Assembly: GCA_947457445.1 (NCBI GenBank)
Contig: CANGVO010000023.1
Coordinates: forward strand, 1 to 10,777
DNA: 10,777 bases
Direction of reading: 5' to 3'
DNA from: Actinomycetota bacterium
GTDB lineage: Bacteria > Actinomycetota > Actinomycetes > Nanopelagicales > Nanopelagicaceae
This document shows, piece by piece, positions 1-6,043 of the stretch; the first letter of the stretch is position 1, and every line of letters begins with the position of its first letter. A program made the translations under genes and the position numbers. Under the pieces are notes generated by a model that was given only the letters and a program-made list of their open reading frames with translations, was not told the origin of the DNA and searched no databases.

Positions 1-425
1 CTTATGATGATCTTGCTGTGGCTGCTTTGAAATTTATGTCGGCGCAATCTGGTGAGCACCTCGTGGCAGCGTTCGCACAATCTCGCGCTGACGATATTGA
101 ACGTCAGGCCACCATTGCGTTGGGTGCGAAAGCTAACAAAGTTGATGCTCTTGCAACATTTTTGAGTGAACAAGGTTATGCCGCTACTGCAGGGACTCGA
201 GGTAATGGTGAAGAACTATGTCAACATCACTGTCCCATTGCACACGTCGCCGCAGAATTTCCACAACTATGCGAAGCCGAGACAGAAGTATTTTCTAAAT
301 TGCTAGGTACACATGTACAACGCTTAGCAACCATTGCACACGGTGATGGAGTTTGCACTACGTATATTCCCAATCAAGCAAATATCGAAAAGAAACAACC
401 TCAAACAGCCGGAAAGGCGCGGTAA
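1..425 (+). CDS. sufR: SufR-type iron-sulfur-sensing transcriptional repressor (5'-truncated by window edge)
   Basis: The reading frame is open from the left edge (first full codon at base 3) to TAA at 423-425, so only the C-terminal part of the protein is present. It carries three closely placed cysteines, with codons at 219, 231 and 270, giving C-x3-C-x12-C, followed by a fourth at 354. The segment from [19 protein letters not shown] to [13 protein letters not shown] is the characteristic end of actinobacterial SufR. Family knowledge: SufR has an N-terminal winged-helix DNA-binding domain (outside this window) and binds an Fe-S cluster through the C-terminal cysteines; the cluster-bound form represses the suf operon. 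The tail after the last cysteine is short, polar and basic. The stop overlaps the sufB ATG by one base, so repressor and target genes are co-transcribed, which fits autoregulation. A GTG at 18 lies in frame but is internal to the domain and is not the start. Confidence 0.93.
   Translation, partial: YDDLAVAALKFMSAQSGEHLVAAFAQSRADDIERQATIALGAKANKVDALATFLSEQGYAATAGTRGNGEELCQHHCPIAHVAAEFPQLCEAETEVFSKLLGTHVQRLATIAHGDGVCTTYIPNQANIEKKQPQTAGKAR
411..417 (+). promoter_or_regulatory. Shine-Dalgarno site setting the sufB start
   Basis: The purine-rich GGAAAGG ends seven bases before the ATG at 425. This spacing supports ATG 425, inside the sufR stop overlap, as the sufB start. The upstream in-frame TTG at 353 would add 24 residues encoded within the sufR C-terminus. 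Confidence 0.6.
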
Positions 426-1834
426 TGACAACTGCACATCCAGAACTAGATGGACTCGGAAACTACGAATACGGTTGGTCTGACGGCAACGATGCCGGCG
501 CAAACTCAAAACGTGGAATCAACGAGGATGTTGTTCGCGATATTTCATCTAAGAAAGATGAACCTCAGTGGATGCTAGATATGCGACTGAAAGGGCTGTC
601 GCTCTTCGAGAAAAAGCCCATGCCATCTTGGGGATCTGATCTAACAGGTATTTTCTTCGACACCATTAAATATTTCGTCCGCTCAACCGAGAAGCAAGCA
701 GCGACATGGGATGACCTACCCGAAGAAATTAAAAATACCTATGATCGTTTAGGCATTCCAGAAGCGGAAAAACAGCGCCTAGTTTCAGGTGTTGCTGCGC
801 AATACGAATCCGAAGTTGTCTATCACTCAATTCGCGAAGATCTAGAAAAACAAGGCGTTATCTTCCTTGATACCGATAGCGGACTAAAGCAGCACCCAGA
901 GCTCTTTAAAGAGTATTTCGCATCTGTTATTCCGGTCGGTGACAATAAATTTGCAGCGCTAAATACTGCTGCTTGGTCTGGTGGATCATTTATCTATGTT
1001 CCTAAGGGCGTGCATGTGGATATTCCTTTGCAAGCATATTTCCGTATTAACACCGAAAATATGGGGCAGTTCGAACGCACTTTGATTATTGCTGACGAAG
1101 ATTCCTATATCCACTACGTAGAAGGGTGTACTGCGCCGATCTATAAGTCAGATTCGCTGCACTCAGCGGTCGTGGAAATCATTGTGAAAAAAGGCGCACG
1201 CGTGCGCTACACAACCATTCAAAACTGGTCGAATAACGTTTATAACTTGGTTACCAAGCGCGCTACTTGTGCGGAAGGTGCAACCATGGAATGGGTGGAT
1301 GGAAATATTGGATCCAAGGTCACGATGAAGTACCCAGCAGTTATGTTGATGGGTCCTCACGCAAAGGGTGAAACTTTGTCACTTGCTTTTGCAGGACCTG
1401 GACAACACCAAGATTCCGGAGCCAAGATGGTGCATGCTGCACCGTTTACATCTTCATCTGTAATCTCAAAGTCTGTAGCACGTGGGGGAGGTCGCACCTC
1501 ATATCGCGGTCTCGTTCAGGTCCAAGAAGGCGCCCATCATTCAAAGAGCACAGTCAAATGTGATGCCCTTCTTGTCGACACAATCTCACGTTCGGATACA
1601 TACCCATACGTTGATATTCGTGAAGATGACGTTTCAATGGGCCACGAAGCAACCGTCTCTAAAATCAGTGATGATCAGCTCTTCTATCTAATGTCTCGCG
1701 GTTTAACAGAAGATGAGGCAATGGCGATGATCGTTCGTGGATTTATCGAGCCAATCGCCCGCGAACTTCCAATGGAATATGCACTCGAATTGAATCGTTT
1801 GATCGAGCTGCAAATGGAAGGCGCTGTTGGTTAA
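425..1834 (+). CDS. sufB: Fe-S cluster assembly scaffold protein SufB
   Basis: This 469-residue protein is the scaffold subunit of the cytosolic SufBC2D complex, where nascent Fe-S clusters are built from SufS/SufU sulfur. Its length is close to the usual 470-495. Visible family blocks include [19 protein letters not shown] (about 185-203), a VEGCTAP segment with Cys235, [26 protein letters not shown] with Cys379, and the C-terminal [17 protein letters not shown] block (416-432). Counting from the C-terminus, Cys379 corresponds to the essential E. coli SufB Cys405 (a 26-residue length difference), and Cys235 lies where the sulfur-accepting Cys254 is expected; this is inferred by position, not by alignment. 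The start is ATG 425, overlapping the sufR stop as TAATG. The sufB stop overlaps the sufD ATG in the same way, so translation is probably coupled and stoichiometry balanced. Confidence 0.97.
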   Translation: MTTAHPELDGLGNYEYGWSDGNDAGANSKRGINEDVVRDISSKKDEPQWMLDMRLKGLSLFEKKPMPSWGSDLTGIFFDTIKYFVRSTEKQAATWDDLPEEIKNTYDRLGIPEAEKQRLVSGVAAQYESEVVYHSIREDLEKQGVIFLDTDSGLKQHPELFKEYFASVIPVGDNKFAALNTAAWSGGSFIYVPKGVHVDIPLQAYFRINTENMGQFERTLIIADEDSYIHYVEGCTAPIYKSDSLHSAVVEIIVKKGARVRYTTIQNWSNNVYNLVTKRATCAEGATMEWVDGNIGSKVTMKYPAVMLMGPHAKGETLSLAFAGPGQHQDSGAKMVHAAPFTSSSVISKSVARGGGRTSYRGLVQVQEGAHHSKSTVKCDALLVDTISRSDTYPYVDIREDDVSMGHEATVSKISDDQLFYLMSRGLTEDEAMAMIVRGFIEPIARELPMEYALELNRLIELQMEGAVG

Positions 1835-2925
1835 TGACGACCCTGACTACCAATTACCTAACGCCAACTGGGCGTGAAGAAGCTTGGCGTTTCACACCCC
1901 TTAAACGTTTGGGTGGGATGCATGATGGCAGCGCAGTTGTTGCCGATAGACACTCGCTCTCATTCGTTGGGACTAAAGCTCAAGGCGTTTCCTTTGAATT
2001 AAAGCCAGCCTCGGATGCACCAGTTTTATCTGAAAGCGATGACGCAATCGTCGGTCGAATTCGCGAAGCTGGGAAAGATGTTGCTGTTTTAACAATTAGC
2101 GCTAACACAGAAGTTGCTGATCCCATTATCTTGGGGCGCTCTCAAGGATCGTTGGAAAGCGCTGAATTCTCAAGAGTTCAGATCAATGTGCAAAACCATG
2201 CACGTGCAACGATCATTGTTGAAAATACAGGCGACACGCATTTAGCTGAAGATATTGAAATTTCTGTAGCTGCCGGTGCCAGCCTTACTCTGGTTTCACT
2301 TCAAGAGTGGTCATCCAAGACGGTACATGCAGCGCGTCTACACACAGTTGTTGACCGAGATGCCACCTTTAAATCTGTAGTCGTAACTATCGGTGGATCA
2401 TTAGTTCGGATGTTACCTACGGTTGAATTTGCGGGTCCTGGAGCATCATGTGAACTCTTCGGGGTTTATTTTGCAACATCTGGTCAATTCTTTGAACATC
2501 GTATGTTCGTAGACCACAAGGTAGCTAATGCAAAGTCGCGAGTTAACTACAAAGGCGCTTTGGCTGGCGATCAAGCCCACACAGTTTGGATCGGTGATGT
2601 GTTCATCCGCGCAGCCGCAGAAGGTACGGACACTTACGAACTAAATCGCAATTTGCTCTTATCCGATGGAGCGCGCGCAGATTCTGTTCCCAACCTGGAA
2701 ATTGAAACCGGCGAAATTGTTGGAGCAGGTCACGCCAGCACCACCGGACGCTTCGATGATGAGCAACTTTTCTACTTGATGTCTCGTGGAATTAATCTGG
2801 CAGATGCTCGACGTCTAGTTGTCCGTGGTTTCTTCAATGAAATTATCTCTGAGATTGGTCAAGATGATATTCAAACAAGATTGATGGATCGTATTGATGA
2901 CGAGCTTGCTAAGGCTGGTGCATAA
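1834..2925 (+). CDS. sufD: Fe-S cluster assembly protein SufD
   Basis: At 363 residues this is the SufB paralogue that pairs with it in the SufBC2D complex. It has the SufB/SufD beta-helix core, with blocks such as FAGPGASCELFGVYF (199-213), EHRMFVDHKVANAKS and GDQAHTVWIGDVFI, and a C-terminal helical domain containing [13 protein letters not shown] (308-320). It shares the decapeptide QLFYLMSRG plus flanking acidic residues with SufB upstream. His300 in GAGHASTTG sits where E. coli SufD has His360, which is proposed to help form the cluster at the SufB-SufD interface. The usual KCSHGATVG context is replaced and the neighbouring cysteine is absent. The protein is shorter than E. coli SufD (about 420), mostly at the N-terminus. 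The start ATG overlaps the sufB stop (TAATG), and the stop directly abuts the ferredoxin ATG. Confidence 0.95.
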   Translation: MTTLTTNYLTPTGREEAWRFTPLKRLGGMHDGSAVVADRHSLSFVGTKAQGVSFELKPASDAPVLSESDDAIVGRIREAGKDVAVLTISANTEVADPIILGRSQGSLESAEFSRVQINVQNHARATIIVENTGDTHLAEDIEISVAAGASLTLVSLQEWSSKTVHAARLHTVVDRDATFKSVVVTIGGSLVRMLPTVEFAGPGASCELFGVYFATSGQFFEHRMFVDHKVANAKSRVNYKGALAGDQAHTVWIGDVFIRAAAEGTDTYELNRNLLLSDGARADSVPNLEIETGEIVGAGHASTTGRFDDEQLFYLMSRGINLADARRLVVRGFFNEIISEIGQDDIQTRLMDRIDDELAKAGA

Positions 2926-3222
2926 ATGAGCGATCTATCTTTTGCATCCTTGACTCCTGGCAAGCCAGTGAAGATCGAAAAAAATGGTCGATCAATCTGC
3001 GTCACGCGAGTACAAGATGAAGTCTTTGCCATTGATGACACCTGTTCACATTCCGATGCCTCTCTGGCAGAAGGAGATGTTTCAGATTTCAAAATTGAAT
3101 GTTGGTTGCATGGCGCCGAGTTTGATTTACGCACGGGGGAGGCGCTAACGCCTCCTGCAGTAGCTCCAGTAAAAGTTTATTCAGTAATCGTTGACGGAGA
3201 CTCCGTCACGGTAGATGCGTAG
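2926..3222 (+). CDS. Rieske-type [2Fe-2S] ferredoxin of the SUF operon
   Basis: This 98-residue soluble protein is a stand-alone Rieske domain. The ligand pattern is C40-x-H42 (in DTCSHSDASL) and C59-x2-H62 (in IECWLHGAEFDL), spaced by 16 residues, which is the Cys-x-His / Cys-x2-His signature of a [2Fe-2S] Rieske cluster. The PPAVAPVKVY segment near the C-terminus is typical of dioxygenase-type Rieske ferredoxins (the family often named 'non-haem iron oxygenase ferredoxin subunit'). No signal peptide, membrane segment or oxygenase partner is present. It sits immediately after the sufD stop with no spacer and 12 bases before sufC, so it is built into the operon. The likely role is electron delivery for cluster assembly or repair, but this is inference from position. 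The ligands make the domain call secure; the physiological partner is unknown. Confidence 0.92.
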   Translation: MSDLSFASLTPGKPVKIEKNGRSICVTRVQDEVFAIDDTCSHSDASLAEGDVSDFKIECWLHGAEFDLRTGEALTPPAVAPVKVYSVIVDGDSVTVDA

Positions 3223-3234
3223 CGAGGAAAGTTA

Positions 3235-3987
3235 ATGAGTACATTGGAAATTCGCGGCCTTAAGGTTTCTGTCGATACCGAAAATGGTGCTGTTGAAATT
3301 TTGAAGGGTGTCGATCTAACGATCAAATCTGGCGAAACCCACGCCATCATGGGACCAAACGGTTCCGGTAAATCAACTCTCGCTTATTCAATCGCTGGTC
3401 ATCCGAAGTACAACATCACGGGTGGAACCGTAACTCTTGATGGCGCGGATGTACTTGAGATGACCGTTGATGAGCGCGCCAAGGCTGGGCTATTTCTAGC
3501 GATGCAATATCCCGTAGAAGTTCCTGGTGTATCTGTATCTAACTTCTTGCGCACAGCAGTAACTGCATTGCGCGGTGAAGCTCCTAAGTTGCGCACCTGG
3601 GTAGGCGAAGTTAAAGATGCCATGGAGGCCTTAAATATGGATCCTTCATTTGCTCAACGAAATGTAAATGAGGGTTTCTCTGGCGGTGAAAAGAAGCGCC
3701 ACGAAATCATGCAGTTGGAATTGCTAAAGCCAAAAATTGCAATCCTTGACGAAACCGATTCCGGCCTTGACGTAGATGCCCTACGAATTGTCTCCGAGGG
3801 CGTAAATCGTGCAAAGGCATCAGAGAACATTGGCGTGCTCTTGATTACTCACTACACGCGTATCTTGCGCTATATCAAACCTGATTTTGTACACGTCTTT
3901 GCAAACGGCAAAATTGTTGAAGAAGGCGGACCAGAGTTAGCGGATAAGTTGGAAGCTAACGGTTATGCGGAGTACGTCAGCGCGTAA
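3235..3987 (+). CDS. sufC: Fe-S cluster assembly ATPase SufC
   Basis: This 250-residue ABC-type ATPase drives conformational change in SufBC2D and has no membrane domain. Visible motifs are Walker A GPNGSGKST (40-48), the Q-loop AMQYPVEVPGV with Gln91, the signature FSGGEKKRHE (148-157), Walker B with the catalytic glutamate in IAILDETDSGLD (168-179), and the switch histidine in LLITHYTRIL (His206). The Q-loop sequence QYPVEVPGVS and the signature SGGEKKRHE are diagnostic of SufC rather than a transport ATPase. The length matches the family (about 250). A good Shine-Dalgarno (GAGGAAAG, 3224-3231) precedes ATG 3235. It is followed closely by sufS with a five-base gap. Confidence 0.98.
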   Translation: MSTLEIRGLKVSVDTENGAVEILKGVDLTIKSGETHAIMGPNGSGKSTLAYSIAGHPKYNITGGTVTLDGADVLEMTVDERAKAGLFLAMQYPVEVPGVSVSNFLRTAVTALRGEAPKLRTWVGEVKDAMEALNMDPSFAQRNVNEGFSGGEKKRHEIMQLELLKPKIAILDETDSGLDVDALRIVSEGVNRAKASENIGVLLITHYTRILRYIKPDFVHVFANGKIVEEGGPELADKLEANGYAEYVSA

Positions 3988-3992
3988 ATCTC

Positions 3993-5237
3993 ATGACTTT
4001 AGACCCTAGCGTCATTCGTAAAGACTTCCCGATTTTTGATCGGGTTATTCGTGATGGCCAAAAATTGGTCTATCTTGATAGTGGAGCCACGAGCCAGAAG
4101 CCAAATGCGGTAATTGATGCTGAATCCGATTTTTATCGTAACCACAATGCAGCAGCACATCGTGGAGCTCATCAATTAGCTGAAGAAGCCACGGAAGCAA
4201 TCGAAGGTTCTCGCGAGATCGTTGCGAAGTTCCTAGGGGCAGAAAGTGAAGATATTGTTTTCACTAAGAGCTCTACAGAAGCTTTGAATTTAATTGCCTA
4301 TTCGATAGGCAGTGCGCCAAGTGGTAATCGTTTCCACCTACAGCCCGGCGATGAGATCGTCGTTACTGAAATGGAACATCACGCAAATCTCATCCCTTGG
4401 CAACAGCTTGCCAAGCGCACCGGCGCGGCTCTGAAGTGGTTTGAGGTAGATCAAGCGGGTCGTTTAGATTTATCTGATATCAAAAAAGTTATTACCGAAC
4501 GAACAAAAGTCGTTGCAGTAACTCATCAATCCAATGTACTTGGCACAATCAATCCTTTAACCGAAATAGTAAAACGTGCACATGAAGTTGGTGCTGTTTT
4601 TATCCTTGACGCATGTCAGTCAGTCCCGCATATGCCGGTAAATGTGAAAGATCTAGATATTGATTTTCTTGTTTTTTCCGCACATAAAACAGTCGGGCCA
4701 ACCGGTGTTGGCGTTCTTTGGGGACGCAGCGAATTGCTCTCAGATCTTCCACCATTTCTATATGGCGGATCGATGATAGAAACTGTCACAATGACTGATG
4801 CCACCTGGGCGCCAGCTCCCCGCAAGTTTGAAGCGGGCGTTCCAAACATGGCACAGATAGTCGGTCTAGGTGCGGCGCTAAATTATTTAAGTAACGTTGG
4901 TATGGAAAACATCCATAAACACGAGGTTGCATTGACCAAATACACATTAGATAAAATGCAAGAGATTGATCAGCTGCGAATCGTTGGACCAACTGACCTG
5001 CATCTTCGGGGCAGCGCTATTTCTTTTACTTTAGGAGAGATCCATCCTCACGATTTAGGACAGTATTTAGATAGCGCTGGTATTGCCGTCCGTACGGGCC
5101 ATCACTGCGCTTGGCCGTTAACCCGCAAAATGGGTGTTCCGGCAACGACAAGAGCCTCCTTGTATCTCTATAACGACGAAGCAGATATAGATTCATTAAT
5201 CGCCGCAACCAAAGATGCCCAGAAATATTTTGCATAA
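3993..5237 (+). CDS. sufS: Cysteine desulfurase SufS
   Basis: This 414-residue class V PLP enzyme, group II cysteine desulfurase, converts L-cysteine to L-alanine and leaves a persulfide on its active-site cysteine. Visible features are LDSGATSQKP (28-37), EMEHHANLIPW with the histidine that stacks on PLP (126-136), LDACQS with the pyridine-nitrogen aspartate Asp206, the Schiff-base lysine Lys232 in SAHKTVGPTGVG, and catalytic Cys372 in RTGHHCAWP near the C-terminus. The length equals the SufS norm (about 405-415). The start ATG 3993 lies five bases after the sufC stop. No convincing Shine-Dalgarno is visible, so initiation may rely on ribosomes finishing sufC. The stop overlaps the sufU ATG (TAATG), which matches the functional pairing of SufS with SufU as its sulfur acceptor. 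Confidence 0.97.
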   Translation: MTLDPSVIRKDFPIFDRVIRDGQKLVYLDSGATSQKPNAVIDAESDFYRNHNAAAHRGAHQLAEEATEAIEGSREIVAKFLGAESEDIVFTKSSTEALNLIAYSIGSAPSGNRFHLQPGDEIVVTEMEHHANLIPWQQLAKRTGAALKWFEVDQAGRLDLSDIKKVITERTKVVAVTHQSNVLGTINPLTEIVKRAHEVGAVFILDACQSVPHMPVNVKDLDIDFLVFSAHKTVGPTGVGVLWGRSELLSDLPPFLYGGSMIETVTMTDATWAPAPRKFEAGVPNMAQIVGLGAALNYLSNVGMENIHKHEVALTKYTLDKMQEIDQLRIVGPTDLHLRGSAISFTLGEIHPHDLGQYLDSAGIAVRTGHHCAWPLTRKMGVPATTRASLYLYNDEADIDSLIAATKDAQKYFA

Positions 5238-5686
5238 TGGAACTAGATAACCTTTATCAAGAAGTCATCTTGGATCATTACAAGAGACCGCAGAACAAAA
5301 AATTGGCCGCCACTTTTGATGCCCAGGTTCATCATGTCAATCCATCATGCGGTGATGAAATAGATTTGAATTTGACGATAAAAGATCAGATAGTTACCAA
5401 CATAACGTGGGATGGGGTTGGTTGTTCAATCTCTCAAGCAAGTGTTTCGATTCTCACGGACCTTTTAGTTGGTAAGTCGATTGTCGAGGCCTATTCGATC
5501 TACGATAACTTTGTGGCTCTAATGCAAAGCAAGGGGTCCATCGTTGGCGACGAGTCCGTCTTGGAAGATGCAATCGCGCTAGCTGGAGTTTCAAAGTATC
5601 CAGCCCGAATTAAATGTGCATTGTTGGGTTGGATGGCATTTAAAGATGCCAGTGTTCAGGCACAAGCTAAATCTAAACTAGACTAA
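5237..5686 (+). CDS. sufU: SufU, zinc-dependent sulfurtransferase partner of SufS
   Basis: This 149-residue IscU-fold protein accepts the persulfide from SufS. Three conserved cysteines and an aspartate are visible: Cys38 and Asp40 in NPSCGDEIDL, Cys63 in GVGCSISQASVSI, and Cys127 in ARIKCALLGW. In Gram-positive SufU these bind a zinc ion, and the first cysteine is released to take sulfur from SufS. The insertion between the second and third cysteines, longer than in IscU, and the company of sufS indicate SufU rather than an IscU scaffold. The N-terminal LYQEVILDHYKRPQN is standard for the family. The start overlaps the sufS stop, giving tight translational coupling between donor and acceptor. 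Confidence 0.95.
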   Translation: MELDNLYQEVILDHYKRPQNKKLAATFDAQVHHVNPSCGDEIDLNLTIKDQIVTNITWDGVGCSISQASVSILTDLLVGKSIVEAYSIYDNFVALMQSKGSIVGDESVLEDAIALAGVSKYPARIKCALLGWMAFKDASVQAQAKSKLD

Positions 5687-5706
5687 GAAATGGAGAGAGG
5701 TGCTAA

Positions 5707-6018
5707 ATGGTTGCTGCAGTTGACGATGTAACAGAGGCAATGAAAGATGTTGTCGATCCAGAGTTAGGCATTAACGTAGTCGACCTGGGTTTGATTTACG
5801 ATGTCATGGTTGATGACAACAACATTGCGGTTCTCAATATGACGCTGACCTCCGCTGCTTGTCCCTTGCAGGATGTAATCGAAGATCAGACTCGACAGGC
5901 TTTGGCACCGCTGACATCTGACGTAAAAATTAATTGGGTATGGATGCCGCCTTGGGGTCCAGATAAGATCAGCGATGACGGTCGCGAACAACTTCGCGCG
6001 TTAGGTTTTACAGTCTAA
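5707..6018 (+). CDS. sufT: SufT, MIP18/DUF59-family Fe-S maturation factor
   Basis: This 103-residue protein belongs to the MIP18 (DUF59) family. The hallmark DPELGINVVDLGLIYDV (17-33) is followed by MTLTSAACPLQD, which holds the single conserved reactive cysteine Cys52, and later by the VWMPPWGPDKISDDGREQL block. Relatives in SUF operons of actinobacteria and firmicutes are called SufT and help mature Fe-S proteins under high demand; paralogues elsewhere include PaaD and the eukaryotic CIA factor. Placement after sufU argues for the SufT role. A good Shine-Dalgarno (GGAGAGG, 5694-5700) precedes ATG 5707. It is the last recognised SUF gene; the following ABC exporter begins 25 bases downstream with no visible terminator between. 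Confidence 0.94.
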   Translation: MVAAVDDVTEAMKDVVDPELGINVVDLGLIYDVMVDDNNIAVLNMTLTSAACPLQDVIEDQTRQALAPLTSDVKINWVWMPPWGPDKISDDGREQLRALGFTV

Positions 6019-6033
6019 ATTTATCTAAAGATC

Positions 6034-6037
6034 GGAG
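6034..6037 (+). promoter_or_regulatory. Shine-Dalgarno site favouring the GTG start of the ABC exporter
   Basis: GGAG lies six bases before GTG 6044 but twelve bases before the alternative in-frame ATG 6050. The spacing favours GTG. The choice changes the protein by only two residues. Confidence 0.5.
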
Positions 6038-6043
6038 CTCGAA

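Noticed and set aside
18..20. GTG as the start of the first gene
   Set aside because: The frame is open to the window edge, and the sequence around it is the interior of SufR; the N-terminal DNA-binding domain must lie upstream.
353..424. Upstream in-frame TTG that would extend SufB by 24 residues
   Set aside because: The extension lies inside the sufR C-terminal coding region and has no SufB-like sequence. ATG 425 has a well-spaced GGAAAGG and the operon's recurrent TAATG overlap.
1675..1710. Near-identical protein segment (QLFYLMSRG) in sufB and sufD as a possible recent duplication
   Set aside because: The DNA differs at many third positions and the proteins are ancient paralogues, so this is conserved function and not a recent repeat.
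6016..6021. TAAATT as a -10 box for a separate exporter promoter
   Set aside because: No -35-like hexamer lies at suitable distance and the gap after sufT is only 25 bases. Co-transcription is simpler.
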